A stretch of 64,000 nt of DNA from Stratiolaelaps scimitus (Eukaryota; Arthropoda; Arachnida; Mesostigmata; Laelapidae), in the NCBI GenBank assembly GCA_019614645.1, contig JABWDB010000001.1:1798001-1862000 (forward strand), in the 5' to 3' direction. Every line of letters starts with the position of its first letter. Position 1 is the first letter of the stretch. The translations under genes and the position numbers were made by a program. The notes beneath the pieces were generated by a model. The model worked only from the letters and a program-made list of their open reading frames with translations, was not told the origin of the DNA and made no database searches. Below, piece by piece: positions 1-14,500 of this stretch.

Positions 1-3000
1 GCCGACATGTTTCGTTGATCGCTCCGAGTAGCATCGCGAACCATGAATGAAAACACAGAGACATAAGCGTCCGCCCGCCCGTGGCTATCCATATCAGCAT
101 TCTGAGAGCTGGAGCGAATTGCCTTGCCGGCAACGGCAATCTCAATTGCAAACGCATGACGGACATAGGCGGACTAAATATGTGACTTATTACTCATACA
201 CGAGGAAATTCGTCAGAGCCATGAGAAGACATCTGACAGGATACCTCTACAGGTTACCGCCAACGATGCGTCTCCATAGCGTCACTCTCTAGAAATTACG
301 CGTGTGACAACAATATCGTGTTTATGTAAGCACACTGTAAGATCTCAAACGACAAAGGGGTCCAATCGTATTGCTTCTATATATGAGGAACGTGATTTCC
401 TCTTCTACCTCGTCGTTGCGTAAGGCCGAGTTACATTATGAATAGAGCCAGCCACCGTGTTTGGCCGTTGCCAAAATGTACTAGTTCTACTTTGCTATTC
501 AATGGCACTTTGGCAACTGTATCACCATCGCGTACATCGATCCGCCGTTCGTCACCTGCTTCGATATTCTCATCAAGAAGCAGAATCGAGAGGAGAGGTG
601 GCTTTTCTGATGGTTATGGACAAATGCCTCTCGTAGTTTGAGTCTTACGTCTTCACGAAAAATGTTTACTTAAAATTGTCTCCAGCATCGAATTGCTATA
701 CTAGGGAAGCCTCGGATAGAATAGACGAAAGCCGACAAGAGAGGGACCACACCATTAATATATGATAGGGCTTGCACTAGTTTTCAAATAGTCTAGAATG
801 GCGTACGTCTTCGATCGACCTAGCCAATATAACGACCTGATTATATATCGTACACATATGGTGGCGCCATCCTCCTACGAGCTACGCACCTGCAGTCACC
901 CTAGAATTTGCTAAGGGGGCGGATCCGATACAGTTCGGACAATTAGATGCGCAGCATTTGATCGTAATGTTGTTTAGTTGATGTATTGCGTTGATAACGC
1001 CTCTCATATCTCCTTGCCTTGTACAACTCTAGCCGAATAACGAGAACAACCCCGAGCTCTTGTTCAACTGGAACGCGCTCACCCACAACACTCAGCCTGG
1101 TGGCAGTCAGAACCGAATTGTGAATTCATCATCCGTCTTATGGACTGTGTTCTAGCATGTGACATCGCCAATTCGCTCCGAGCCGGCCATCAGCCGACAT
1201 TGACGTTATTACATAATCACCAACGCCACCATCATCATCATCGCCGCCAATCGTTATCAATCATTATCATGGTGGCAAATGATTTCCAAACGAGCAATGC
1301 CACTGTGACTTAGTTCGTAATCGACGTTGTAGTACCAATGGAAATAGTGCACTGGACTCGTGTTTATAAATTCGTCACAGCGGTGTTTTTTTTCTACCGA
1401 TGAGGAGAAGGCTGTTGCTGCCGTTGGAACCTTCAAAATTGACACTTACATAAAAATAAAACAGGGAGACTACTGTCAGTTGCGCTTCGTTGCGACTTGA
1501 TACAGCAAAAGGACAGGTGGGCTAGCTCGCGTCGGACGGCTCGTCCGGCGGAACTTGACGTACGTCTTATCATTATTATCGCTGCTGTAAAACGTAATCT
1601 CATTGACGTCGCGTCGAACGTAATTGTGATGCGAGCAACGTGGGTAGTCGACGACGGCGAGAACACTGCCGTGTGACGACGCCGTGTGGATGCCGAATTC
1701 AGCTCGTGCGGTCAAATGTCGGACGAGGAGATTTCAACCAGATTTCATTGAGCTACTTGACGTGCAGCGATCGCTAACGATCGCGCGACGATTGGCTCGA
1801 TTTGACGATATGTCGGTTACATCGGCCGCGTATAGCTTTCCTCTTGCTTTCTGCTGCGGTGCCACTGGATATGGTGATCGCCTACGATGGCTGATATGAT
1901 ACTTTGGCTTGATGGCTCGGCCTGTCCCTTTGGGTACAGGAAAATCGATCTTCCTTTAAACATAAGGAACTATCTGGTTGAGAGGGAGATTGTTGAAGTA
2001 CGACTTTGCTGTAGGTTTTCCGGCTTCGGTCTTGCGTGCTAAGTCTTTGTCTAAGTCACAAACACACAGCATCCCATCTCATTTGACAGTACTGTGTTGA
2101 GATATATGATACTCAATATCTTTGCCACCCGTCATAGGAGAATGTACCATATTAACTTCAGCTTTTTACTTTTTCGTAAGCTATAGGCCCCGTCGAATTG
2201 TTGTCCAGCCATCGCTTGGCACCTTAAGGTCACTAGGGTCGCCTAGGAGGTATATGTGTTTGAAAAAACACTGTGGCTTTATGTAGGCTACTGGGCCCAA
2301 GATCATTTAATTGCGTCGTGCTAATTTCCAAACATGAAATGGATTTAATTAACATCATTAATTTTATTGTTGTTGTTGTTGCCTATCCCTATTCTGTTCA
2401 TCGCCCAGAGAAGATCGAGTGATGTTGAGGGTGTCACATTTGGCGACTGCAGGTGTCGCCGCGCTGAACTGCGAAGTGAACAGTGGAACAGCAGAACTTT
2501 TGCAGATGACATCGCTTATACAATTCATTGCATGCGCATTTTATATATATATATATGACATAGATTTTGTCACATATCTCGCCCTCTAAGAAGATATTAA
2601 TAGCCGACCATTCGCCGGGTGCGTGGTCTAGCGTTTTTTCTTTTTTCGCCAACTCCTAAAAGAGCTTAGAGACGTATCACCTTTGGCGGCGTTTGTTTGC
2701 TGACCTGCCTATTTCTAATAATCGTGTGCCAAACCGTGCCCAAAGCTGTTTATGAAAAGTGTCTTCAGATACAGCTCGCAGTTGGGATAAAATCACCTTG
2801 CGCAGTTCAATAAGGCGACAACGAAACGATACACTCGCCGTAATCGTTCTTCGACAGGATCACTCTTCCCACCGACGGAGGCGAGAGTCTCATCTGATTG
2901 GCAAATGGCTGACAACGACCGTTTTCAAACGAAAATTCACCTGCAATAGCTATTCGAAATACAATGCTGTCTTCGTAAAATTGAATCTTACCCCCTGCAC

Positions 3001-4519
3001 TAGCTCGCGAGCGATCCCACGATGTTGGAAACTATCGCGCGCCCGCTGCCTGCCTGTGTGGTAATCTCCTGATGGTGTGTGAAGCAACGGTGGCGAAGAA
3101 CATTCGCGATAGAGAACCTAGGTCCCTTGCAGTTCCTAATACCTAGGTCCTTTGCAAATATCAATGAAATGATATCGACATTATGCAAAGTGTCTGTTCA
3201 AGTTATCCACTTATTATATTAGTATCAAATACTATCAAACAAAATCATGCTCTACACAGATTTCTACTTATCATGTATATATATATTGATATATTGTACA
3301 AGTGGACATCAGTGTGGCCGACTGAGCACACCTCAGGGATACGACGGAACAGTGGGTTCCCGTTGAAAATTTATCGTTCCGTGAAATACAGACGGATATA
3401 TATCTGTATATATGTATATATAGGCAATAATTCGGTAATAAAAGTACAACTTAAACGAAGTCATGAACATATTGGATAATTCTTGATAATACTTTCATAT
3501 CAGAGGTCAACCAGGAAGAAGCTGTCGTAATGTGAGGGTAATTATTCCATCAAAGCCAGCCATGTCACAATATTCCCAGCGAGCAGGCAACAACATTTGT
3601 CATTTGTTGTTGCCAACTTTTACTAGTAATACTTAGGTAAATCTGTCTGTCTCTCTCGGCTTTCTATTCTTCATATGATAGTCCCTGCCACACACAAATG
3701 CCGTAAATACAATATGCCCCTATACGAACGAGTGAGGGCCAGCTTGGCAGCAAACCACTGCCGACGCAACATTGACAACATCAGCAACCGATACGATCGC
3801 GGGGCTGTAAATTTGCCACTCGTGAACGAGTTGTCGCGCACTTGGCCATTGTTGTCGTTCTTGTTGCCGCTACTGCTGCTGCTGTTGTTGTTGTAGTAGT
3901 AGTCGATTGATTACATGTATATATGTCATATCGCCGTTATATGCGTTCTTCATCTTATTCTCGATTCGTGTCTATTCTGAGCTCCCGAAACAACGATGTC
4001 TTCCTGTTCGGCGATCGTCCGTCGGCGGTTGCTAGCCGGGGTTGCGATTTAATGATCAGCGCCATTCGAATGTCTGTCACAGTGAAACAGCGAGGTCGTC
4101 AGCGAGCGTGATAGAACACATCGACGACTGCTGTTGTGAACAGTGGACAAATCGCGTTCGATTTGACGAGGAGCGGCGCCACGCAGCCGAGCTCGGCCGA
4201 GGCGCATCGAAGACGTCGCCGTCGTCGTCGTCGAAAACGCTTCACTGACTTAACAAACACAATCGAACGATCGAACGTCCGGCTCTTCCGCGGTTCGTTG
4301 TGCGACCCGATGTCCAGTGGCGGGCTCGATTGAGTGCTGCCTCATGTGAAGATATCATACACCAATCATATTATCGTAGTGCTACGATGAAGTATACCCT
4401 TTGTATCTATCGAACAATGCAACGTATCAATTTAGATTATGTAGTCGCTGAGCTCGAGCGACGATGAAAGCCCGGCCGGCAGACGGCAGTCGTGCCATCA
4501 TCTTCATGATCTGTATCAC

Positions 4520-4555
<36 letters not shown>

Positions 4556-5864
4556 CATGTAGTTTACGTGCGAGCTATATATATATATATATATATATAT
4601 AGATAGGGGGACGGTGGAATATGAGCGTAAACAGGACTGGGAGTCTGGCGGATCGTGGCATGATTTTGACACATCCGTTATCACGTGTGTCCACTCCGAC
4701 AACCGTCGAAATTGGCCGTGCTAACTGGTGTCACACCCCGCGATATTCAATTAATAGCTATGACATCGCCTGTTCATTGAATGCTGAATATATCTATCGA
4801 CTATGAGAGGGTTCGCTGGTATTGAATTGGTTTATCAAGGCTTCATCTGCATTGCAGGGAGATTCGCAAAGCTTTCAAAGCTCAAATATTATCGATTAGA
4901 GCCGGGCTGACGGACCTACATGCCACAAAGGCTAGCTTAGGACTAACGACTTTGGACTAATGTTATACGCTACTGATATAAATACGTCCTCTGCCCCCAA
5001 TGCCAACGGCAGATGCGGGCAGGCTATTTATACACCCCCACACATACACGGGGCTATCTCGTGGCACTATTCTCGGTAGACGAGTCAGTTCTAGCATAGC
5101 TCCACTTCGGACCCCTAATGGACACCTTAATTTTCGCCGATACATTGGCTACCGATGTAGCGTTCACTTCAGGATATTTTCTGCTACCGACAGATCGCTT
5201 TGCAAACGCACTGTAGGCTATACATTCGTTGCTTTTATTTGGGCTAAGAATTAGCGACGATTTGCTTGAGCTGAGAAGCCTAGTTAGTTGTACGCTACTT
5301 CTAGACACGGTCCCACATCATAAAGCTGGCATAATTCGTTTAAACAAATCGCACTAATGAACAGATACCCAAATCAGTTTCGGATAATATGTTTTCAATA
5401 CTTTCTGTTCGCCAACACAGCCACTAATTATATATGCCTGCTCTCACGTCCATTATACTTTCAGGTGTCAACGGTTGCCCGTCTCGAAATGGAACGCCAT
5501 TAACGCGAGAACTGCGAGCAATGTAGCTATCCTCGGACTTGCAACCAATCGTGAGCGTGTTCAACATGTTTTCGATACGAATTCGGACAAGGATTACAGC
5601 CATGAACTATTTCCTGCGTGCCGCCTTTGCGCGACTTGCTTGAACGGTCCACGTTTCGGGTAAACTGTTGGAGCCCGATGACGGGCCGGCGTCTTGGCTC
5701 CCTGGCCATTTCGGGTGCTAACCTCCGCCTCCCGTCAAAATGATCGTGTGGACCGGGAAACAGCAGCACCAGCCGCAGAAGAAGGATTGTCAAGCAGAAG
5801 TGTCTGTGCACTGAAGTTAGTTGATCTACGGAATACAATTGTGCCACAGTGGTAGACGACAGCA
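1..5864. other. Upstream flank, no exon supported
   Basis: No ORF here shows domain similarity or a convincing start/donor pair. It holds a (TTA)n tract beside a (TA)n tract at 4522-4601, a TTG/CTG run near 3850-3895 and a duplicated CCTAGGTCC motif at 3117-3155. The last few hundred bases should contain the promoter and 5' UTR of exon 1. TTTCAG at 5459-5464 could be an acceptor for a 5' UTR exon, but this is only a guess. Confidence 0.5.
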
Positions 5865-6008
5865 ATGGCGGACTATGGGGTCCCTCAGGGATATGGGGCC
5901 ACTGTGGCCGCCACAGGTGTGGCCGAAAGCCAAACGCTGTACTTTGATCCAGCCGAGGAGGATGACTTTGAAACAGGAGGAAAGACGTTTGTGGTCGTGC
6001 AGACAATG
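5865..6008 (+). CDS. DAPK1: Exon 1: start codon and unique N-terminus (residues 1-48)
   Basis: ATG at 5865 has a purine at -3 and G at +4. An in-frame TAG lies at 5853-5855, so translation can begin here. The exon ends at a perfect GTGAGT donor (6009) in phase 0. The 48 residues are Gly/Ala-rich, then acidic (EEDDFETGG), and match no domain I recognise. The stop at 5853 could instead sit inside an upstream acceptor (GTAG before 5856), so an internal exon cannot be fully excluded. Confidence 0.72.
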
Positions 6009-9000
6009 GTGAGTTTCGATTTGTTCTCTTTTCTGTGTCAGCTGCTGAAATGTTAGCACTATAGCTCGCCACTGTAACAGTGTTCATGAACGTGACTGTT
6101 TCTTTGTTTAAATTAATTAAACAGTAATTAATTACAGTAATGCAATGCCATGTAGGAATAGTGGTTTAGGCTCATTTCTCGACGTAAGCTTTGTCGCTTT
6201 TTTAGTTTGCTGGCCGGATTCACTTTGCATTAACAGCCATAATCAACAGCGAGCTAGTATGTGAGGATTATATACGATTTCCATATAGATGAAGTATATG
6301 CATAGATATATCGATGCACATCCTGGACGACTACCTGCTCGTGCGAGACATTCGCTCGTGAACGTCCATCGACGTGACGATATCCCCCTAAAATCGCCAT
6401 TCACAAAAAGGTCTGGCTGGCTATCGAAATCTTAACGACTACCAAACATCACCATCTGTCGAAAAATTAATGCCTGATAGCTGACAGTCAACATGTTGGG
6501 GTCGCATAAAAACCTGAAAATCGTTCCTGCCATCCCTAAAGGCCGAAAAATGATTTCAAGTGAAAGATGCACGTTCTAGCGTTCATTCAACAGCATCAGC
6601 AGAAGCAGCAGCCGCAAAAACTAGCCCTCATGCAAAGCTCAAATGCCCATTTCGAAGCCACCCCGGCGGCGGCTATAAATAGGCTGGCGCCCTTCGCTGC
6701 CACCGTCGTCCGTTAGTTCGTTCGTCATCTTGAAATCATAATCATTGATGTCGGCCGCTTACTTCCCGTCAGTTTTCAACACGATACCGTTGTGATCGCT
6801 CGTGTCGTCTCACTGTCCTGCTGCTAAGCGCTGCACCGTGGTAATACCACTACATTAAAATACATTTTCAAACCCGCGATCAGCCGGACGCTCGGTCGGT
6901 GGCCGGTTGCTGAGTTGCCCGAACACAGCGTCCACAAATGAAATATCGCATCAGCGGTTTTTACGGATGCAAGCAGCTTTTGTAAACGAATTATTTTACG
7001 CGTGCGCGATAGTCGTAGTAGTAGTAGTGATAATAATAATAATAATAATAACAATGATCCATCTTTAAGTGAAATGCGGTGAAGATCAACCAGTTTGTGC
7101 TTGCGCACGACTGCTTTAGTTCGGCACAGCGCTGTTTGTGGTGGCCGTGGTCGGCAGGTGGATGGAGATGTGCTTCTCCGTGCAGCCAGCTCTAGTGAAT
7201 TGCTTCTATCAACAGTCGCTGCATTCTGCATATATATATATATATATATATATATGATATTGCTGTTGTTATTGTCGCGGTCGCCGCGACTGTTACCACC
7301 GAACCGTGTTCCTGGCTCGGCCTCTGTGTTACCGTTGTTGCTGTTTAGGCTGCTCCGTCTTAATATATTGTTGCTGCTGCTGCTGCTGTTGCTGCTGTTT
7401 TCGTTGTTGCGGGTACTGAATTGTTGTTGGCTGTAACCTCGTTGCTGCGTGAATGCGTCCAGCAGCTGGGGAACTGATGAGACAAACCTTTCTGGTGCCG
7501 CCGAACTGGTGCAGGCTTCCTGCGTTACCTTCGGCGTAGAACTATCGGCGCGGAGCTGACCGGAGCGTAGGAACGCCACAACTGGCCAATGCAGGCAGCG
7601 CCGAACGGGCGGCGACCGCATCATGGTAGCACACCGTCATATACACACACACACCGGAACATTCGCGCACTCGGGCGCAGCAAGATTCGCACACAAACAA
7701 ACCACCACTATATAGTCATATATATATATATAGTGTTGTGGGAGGGAGTTCTCATTGATCCTGCTGTGCTGGTACGGGTGCTGATGTCGGTGGCGTGGCG
7801 GGCTGTGTCCGTTCATCTCTCTGTCCATGGAAGTGAAGTTAGCCACATCATGAAGCCGCACCAACACACTGAGTGGCCGTGCCCGACAACGAACTGTTGT
7901 CCACGGTTCGCTCGCCCTCGTTGGCACCGCCGGCTGCAGGGTTATTCGCAGCTTTCAAAGCTCTACAGACTTCGGATTGGCCTGTGCTGTTACATCTGCT
8001 GTTCGCCAGCCAACGACCGACACCGATGGCCGCAGAGATGGAAGAAGAACGGAGTTGCTTGTGAGTTTGGGGCGTGCATGCAAGCAAGCGGGCTAACTAG
8101 AAATAGTTTTTTTTTTTTTTTACTTTGAAAGGCAAAAGCAAACTTAACCCAACCCAGCATTTTGACATCTCTTGGCTAGACTACCATGTGTCTGCTCGTG
8201 ATACGAGACAGGCCTGCAGTACGAATATATGGTCGCGGACGCTGCCGTCCATTTGCTGTCATCGCTACCCATAGTTCCTCAATTACGAGGATCACATTGG
8301 CTACGCAGTGCTGCCGGGCAAGCTCGTTTGTTTGTGTGGCAGCCCTCTGGCGTTATTCTATTCCTCAGCTCATTATCGCTTCGGGATATCTCGCCGCCTG
8401 TGACTGAGTAACTACAGAAACGATTATACAAAGAAACCGCTAGCTTGGCCGCCTTCGTGGCAACTAACCGGTCTGAATGGCTGAACGCCGGCCGCCAGCA
8501 AGCCAGCCATGCAAATCGATTGATGTTCCTTCCATTCGACGCAAGGCGAACAAATGGATATCGGAGCTAGCGTTCGTCGATACTCATTGGTGATGACGCC
8601 CTGCGCTCTGCAACAGAGGGTGATGCCGGGAGCCATCGTCGACGCTGCCTATTTTTTCGAAGCCCTTGGGCGACATTGCCAACGAAAAATGAACGCGGCA
8701 AAGATACGCTTATATCTCTCGTCTATCTGTGTATCGGCCTGCCCGTCCGTGTACCAGAAGGCCCCCTATGTTATTCTATAGCTGACCATGTGCGCACGCC
8801 GTTAGCAGATACATGTAGGCCACTGCATTCACGCACCTCTCATCTGGTGCTGGTTGTAAGTACCCGTATAGATTAGCGGCTGTCGCACAAAAGCATGATT
8901 TGAATATGGATAGAGTATCACAGACGTTTCAGCAAAGACACCAGCTCAGAGGTTGATGCGGGACGCGGGTTGTGCTCTCTCCTGTTCGGCTTTGTGGGGA

Positions 9001-11559
9001 TCTGTTCCGCGTTTTTTTTTCGGGGATTGTGCTGATGGCCAGCCATTTGTCTGTTGATAGAGGCAGGGAATATCAACGCTAGTTACTAGCAACGTATTAT
9101 AATAGAGCAAGTAGCCGTCTACTCATTGCTGTAATGGTGGCCGCACTGGAAGCTATATAATGGTATTATATATAATAGTAAATGTCGGATGAAAAGCACA
9201 TGGATCAAGAGAGTAGCGCCAGCACCAGCGTCAATGAGACTACGGCGATTCGCAATCTGTCCGACTCGAGGAGCGGACGCAGCCGCCGCCGCCACTGCCA
9301 GTGTTTAGACGACTGTTAGCTTCACTGACCATGACCTCCCTGCTTCTGCGATAGCAGCAATAGCAGCCGCTGCAGCAGCTCAACTAATACCACCAACGCT
9401 ACTGGCTAGCGGTGCTGGTGACGGCGGCGGTGATGTGGTTCTGGTTACCCCCGAACGTCCCGGCCGAGGCTACGCTGCTCTGCTCTGTCAACGGTGGCCT
9501 ATAGTAATATGGCCGTGGTGCCAGGGCGCAGCGTTCCATAAACGCTCGGTTCAATTGACGACGACGACATCGACAACAGCAACCCCTCTTGACGTTACGT
9601 TCGTTTGCTGGGAGGCGAGAGGCTGCGCTGGGGTGTCGGGGGTCGAAGAATCGCCAAGGGAGTCTGCTTCCCCGGCAGTTTGGCTGTTACCCTTCATCCA
9701 CTACTGAATGGCTGCCTGACAACATCGGTTCGACAGCGGACGTCGACAGCAGTAGTGCTGGCAGTACTTGTCGGTAGACGCCAATCGTGTCGCGGTCATT
9801 ATGACCCTGCGGGGATCCTAAAGTCGTAGCAAATCGCCTACGATGATAATGACGTTGATGATGATGATGCCGATAATGAAAATAATGTCCAACACGAATC
9901 CACCAGTCAGAGAGCTGAACAGAAGACAAAACAGAATTGCATACCTGAGTAGTGAAAGCTGTCTTGATATGTGTTTAGGCATGGGCCCATGCTGGTTCGC
10001 GGGCGACTACGCATTCATTGACAGTGGTTACAAAACAAGCCAAAGCAGATTGCTGTAGAATGCTCTTTTATCTTCGGAGTTTTACAACATCTTCTGCATC
10101 ATTCCCCCGGTGGCTAATGTGATTGCTTTGGAGTGACTGGCGAAATAGTGCATATCAGAACGGTGAATCTAACTGGATTTGCTAATGCAATACTCGTTGT
10201 TCGCACACCGACAGATCGTAGAATATAAACTATTGGGTAATTACCTGGTGGTCGTTTGATTGACGAATAGCCTAACGACAGGTTGCAGATATCCAGCGTG
10301 TGTCTCCAGCTCGGCAAATACATTTCCGAATGCATAATTTGCATATTTATTCTCGTCTTCTCATTCAGCTATTAGTTGCACACATATAGATAATCAGGGA
10401 GCGCATCACCCCGAGCAGTGAGCGGCTGTTGAACGGCTTAGCGGAGACCCTAAGATTCTATTATCGTGACAAAACAGCTGCTGGCCCAATGGTTCAGAGA
10501 CTTTCTGAAATAGCTCCGTTTGCTAGCTGCTGCTGGTGCTTCTATTAATACCTACCGGCGACCCGCACTAATGACGGACACCTGCATAGCCAATCAGACG
10601 CACGCAGCAACGCACGCTCGCCGTGCCTTACCTAATTAGTAGGTACATAGACAGATGCTGCAAAATGTCCAGTGTATGGGTCGGCGCAATCATGCATCGA
10701 CGCTATGCGATCATTGCACCGCGTTCGCCGCCATTCACAGCGATACGGGTGGCTCGCACATTATGAAAGGAATTGCGTATAACATCCCGTTGATTATGCC
10801 GCAGATGCCGTATCACCATGGGGTTGTCCTTCACAAAACATCCACCAGCTAACATGAATATTGATGATAATGATCATTTAGCCTATGACCGGGCCGCGTA
10901 AGAACTCGTTCTACAAGAATACAAAACCAATGCGAGTGTTATAATCGATGATTATATCACTAATTAGCAGTGTTATCAGGGAAGCTTATTAAGAATGTTT
11001 GATTGTAGTTTCATTTTCAATTGTTTATTGTCACTTGTCGTCGAAACTCTGTCTCAACCTGATGTTCATATGTTGTTCACGCAAAATATAGTGACGTATC
11101 TCAATCTATATGTATCTTCATTCAAACATACGATAATTAGAAATTATTTCTAGGGGCATTGACGCATTAATACTAACACAACCAACTGGGCACCGCAATT
11201 TTTCAGTATCTTATGATATATATATATATATATATATATTGGTGTGATGAGATTTAAGGTCACTCTTAGGATACCCCCATCCCACAGATAATTATCAAAA
11301 ACAAGAATTCATCAGCATAACCGAGTTGGAATCGAGTTAGAGTCGCCCAAAATGGCGATTCTCTGAAGAAGGGATGTTCAAACTCGAATGATTAGCCAAC
11401 TAACTCAGCGGGCTGTAATCGACAATCGAGAGGCGACAACGATGTCTGACTCGTTCGGATGCCTTTTTTGCCGAACAGGAACGCCTTCATCAAAAGAGCT
11501 CCTAAAGGGGTTACTTTCTACAAATTTCTATCCTTGCTAACATGCACATTACGCGCTAA

Positions 11560-11599
<40 letters not shown>

Positions 11600-14500
11600 T
11601 GCAACGGCGAAATCTGGCGGATCGCGACTTTCACCCATATTTCTGTTATTATTCTTTGTCTATTGGCAGCCATTGTAGTTGTTTTCCTCTTTGGGCTGCT
11701 CAAAGTCGCAGATACAATCTGAAGGCTGTTTACTTAGGAATGTGGTATTGTGCGCTGCTCGCTACGTTGTCAAATTGCCTCCGTGGCCACGGCGTAAACA
11801 CGCACACACATATATCGAGTCGTCTAAATGATAGCCATGTTATATCGAAGTATATTTCAGCGCCGTGCAGTCGATGAGATACGGAATAACGAAAACAGAT
11901 GCAATTCGGTGGTGGTGGTGATGATATAAATTTGCATTGTTGAAATGTACCATGTTGGAGTTGTGCCTCATTTTAATTCGTTCGGTTTTGAGATGTATGT
12001 CCAAGGTCTCTAGTTCTGCCGATATATTGTAATTTGACTTTTAGTTTTGGGCTCGAGAAGTAGCTAACCTACACAATTTAAAATATGCTGCTTTCACTAG
12101 TTCATCTAATCGGAAGGCGACATTTATCTTATGTTTGTTACCTTTGCGAAGCTAGCTAGTGTAAGGCAGCTTTACATGGTTATGTCATTCGATGGAAACC
12201 GTTGGGTTTTGAATGTCGTTCACTACGTTTACGATGGAAGCTAAGTGGGGTGCCGCTGTAGCTGTTTATTTGGCTCGTAGACATAGGCGATGGTCAACGA
12301 TCTGAAGCATCCCCTAGCGGATAGACTGTTGGTGTCTCGGACTGTGAGGTGAGACAAAGGGGACGGGCAGCATCACCATGGCCCTTTCGCAACCATCGTA
12401 GAGATCATGGAAACAGTGAGAGACCGTGTGCAGGACAAATCTTGATTGTGTGACAGAAAACTGGCAAAAGACGTGACAATTTCAGAGAGCAGTGTCTGAG
12501 CGATACTGCATCGTGGTCTCCGTAGAAATGACTTCAAGCCGCGCTGCACGCGACTCAATAAGACAGGTCTTAGTTCTGCAACAGGTTGTACCTATATGAA
12601 GTATGCTCAAGTACCAGTTTCATGAGCTCACAGCGAAATGACAGGAAGTACGTTGCCTTGGAACGAAACTTCTCGTTACGGATGGAACCGACTAACCCCT
12701 TGTGTTCAGTGATGAGTCAACATCTGAGACCGAACAGGCGGCAACCAAACAAAACGAGATGGTCTTTTTGAGAACTGGCCATAGACATTTCCACAGGCTC
12801 CGCGCCTGTCCACAAAGCGAATGCGACCGAGAGATGGCTAATTGTACCCGTCTTCATCTTTTACAAGTATTGGGGCCAATATGACGCCCATATTCGGCCG
12901 ACCTTCAACCCCTGGATTACCCCATCTGAGCCATTTTGAAATTCAAGGTGTCCTGCAAAAGGTACACCAAATCGCTGAGGCCCACAATTATAAAAGAGTG
13001 GGCGAAAATCCTAGACCGTACCGCTTCCGCCACGACTTAAACATTCGATTACTGACTGGAAGGCGCTATTGAGAGTTGAGTTTGTCTATTACATTGACAG
13101 TCCTTATTGTTGATACGGTATAATTTTTGGCAATATTCGCTTCGTACTTATGGAAATATCGATTTTTTCCACCTGTTAAGTCCGTCTGCACACCTTGTAT
13201 TGTATACATTCCGAAGGGGAGAACCCGCATCAGAACGAAACTTTGCAATCGCAGGTTAAGTTGACAAAACTCTCTACCTGTGGCATCATTCGTTCCTTTA
13301 GGCATTGCTCTCCACCTAAGCAGGATATTTATTTCGATGCACTAGTCAGAAACAGCTCTTGTGGTACCAGCAAACATGTCGGGTACAACAAACTTCTACG
13401 ACAAACCTGTATACCTCGACAGTTTTATTTGGCCCCTTTCACACGCGATAGTACACGGCAACGGCCGTTCCGATTTGACATATGACCCCACCTAGCGATT
13501 CGTTGTCACACCGTGTTGGGCTCAGCTGGCTGCTGAAGAGTTCATTTAGATGTCGGGCGCCCAGAAAGTGAGAGGCACCCTAGAATCTGGGTCATGCAAA
13601 AATAGCTTCACAGGCTGCCTAAAGGTATCAACTTTGGCGATATCAAACACTTGTTTTGTGTGCATGTGTGTGCACATTTATGCTTTTGCCGTAGCTTTGC
13701 AAGCGTAGTAGTGGGCTTAAGTTTTAAACTTTTAAATACAGAGATTTAATTTGGCTTTTTTTTTACAAGCTAAAGCAGTTGGTAGGTATGGACATATTAC
13801 GTATTATGCTAAGAAATCATATCAATTACAGCTATGAATTGACATTGGCAACAACGTCGAATAATCGACTTGTTTTCGTATTCACAAGGCTCATTCGTAA
13901 GTCACCTCACCCATATGAATATTGCATGCGTAAGCCAATATATATATATATATATATTATGTTTGACTCATTGACTTCTTCGTCCGCAGACGTCCAAAGC
14001 TGCCTGTACGAACAGCCTATGTCAACGATACCACACAATGTATCTTTCATAGTTCGTTACAAACTTCATCCTTGCCCGCTCCGATTCTCACTACTCCGTC
14101 GTCATCCTTCAAACGTCGAGCACCAGACACGTTTCCGTAGCTCGATGTAAACGAACAATTGATACCAGCACGTATCGGCGCAGCTGGGAAAAATCAGATG
14201 CATTTTCTCTCTCTCGCTTTTTTTTTTCAATTCCATCCCAAGTCCAACCTTCTTTTGTCCGTCTTCCTGCCAGTCTCACCCCGAGAATCGTAGCCGTCCG
14301 TCGAAATGCATCGCGTCGCATCTCACCATCTATCACCATCATGCTGGTGCTGCTGCTGCTGTTGCTACTGCCAAGAACATTTCTAAGTCAGTGCCGCTGG
14401 GGTCCTCTCCCATTCCCCCCGGGGTTAACTCGCTGCTCTCCCCCCTATACGACGCCATCACGGTGCTGCCGTGCGAGCTTGGACTGGGCTACGAGTTCAG

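Noticed and set aside
5527..6087. 186-codon minus-strand ORF
   Set aside because: It is the antisense of exon 1 and its upstream region; no independent support.
7968..7988. DFGLA reading (GACTTCGGATTGGCC) suggesting a kinase activation-loop exon
   Set aside because: Nothing before it resembles the catalytic loop, nothing after it resembles the kinase C-lobe, and no matching splice sites frame it; five residues by chance.
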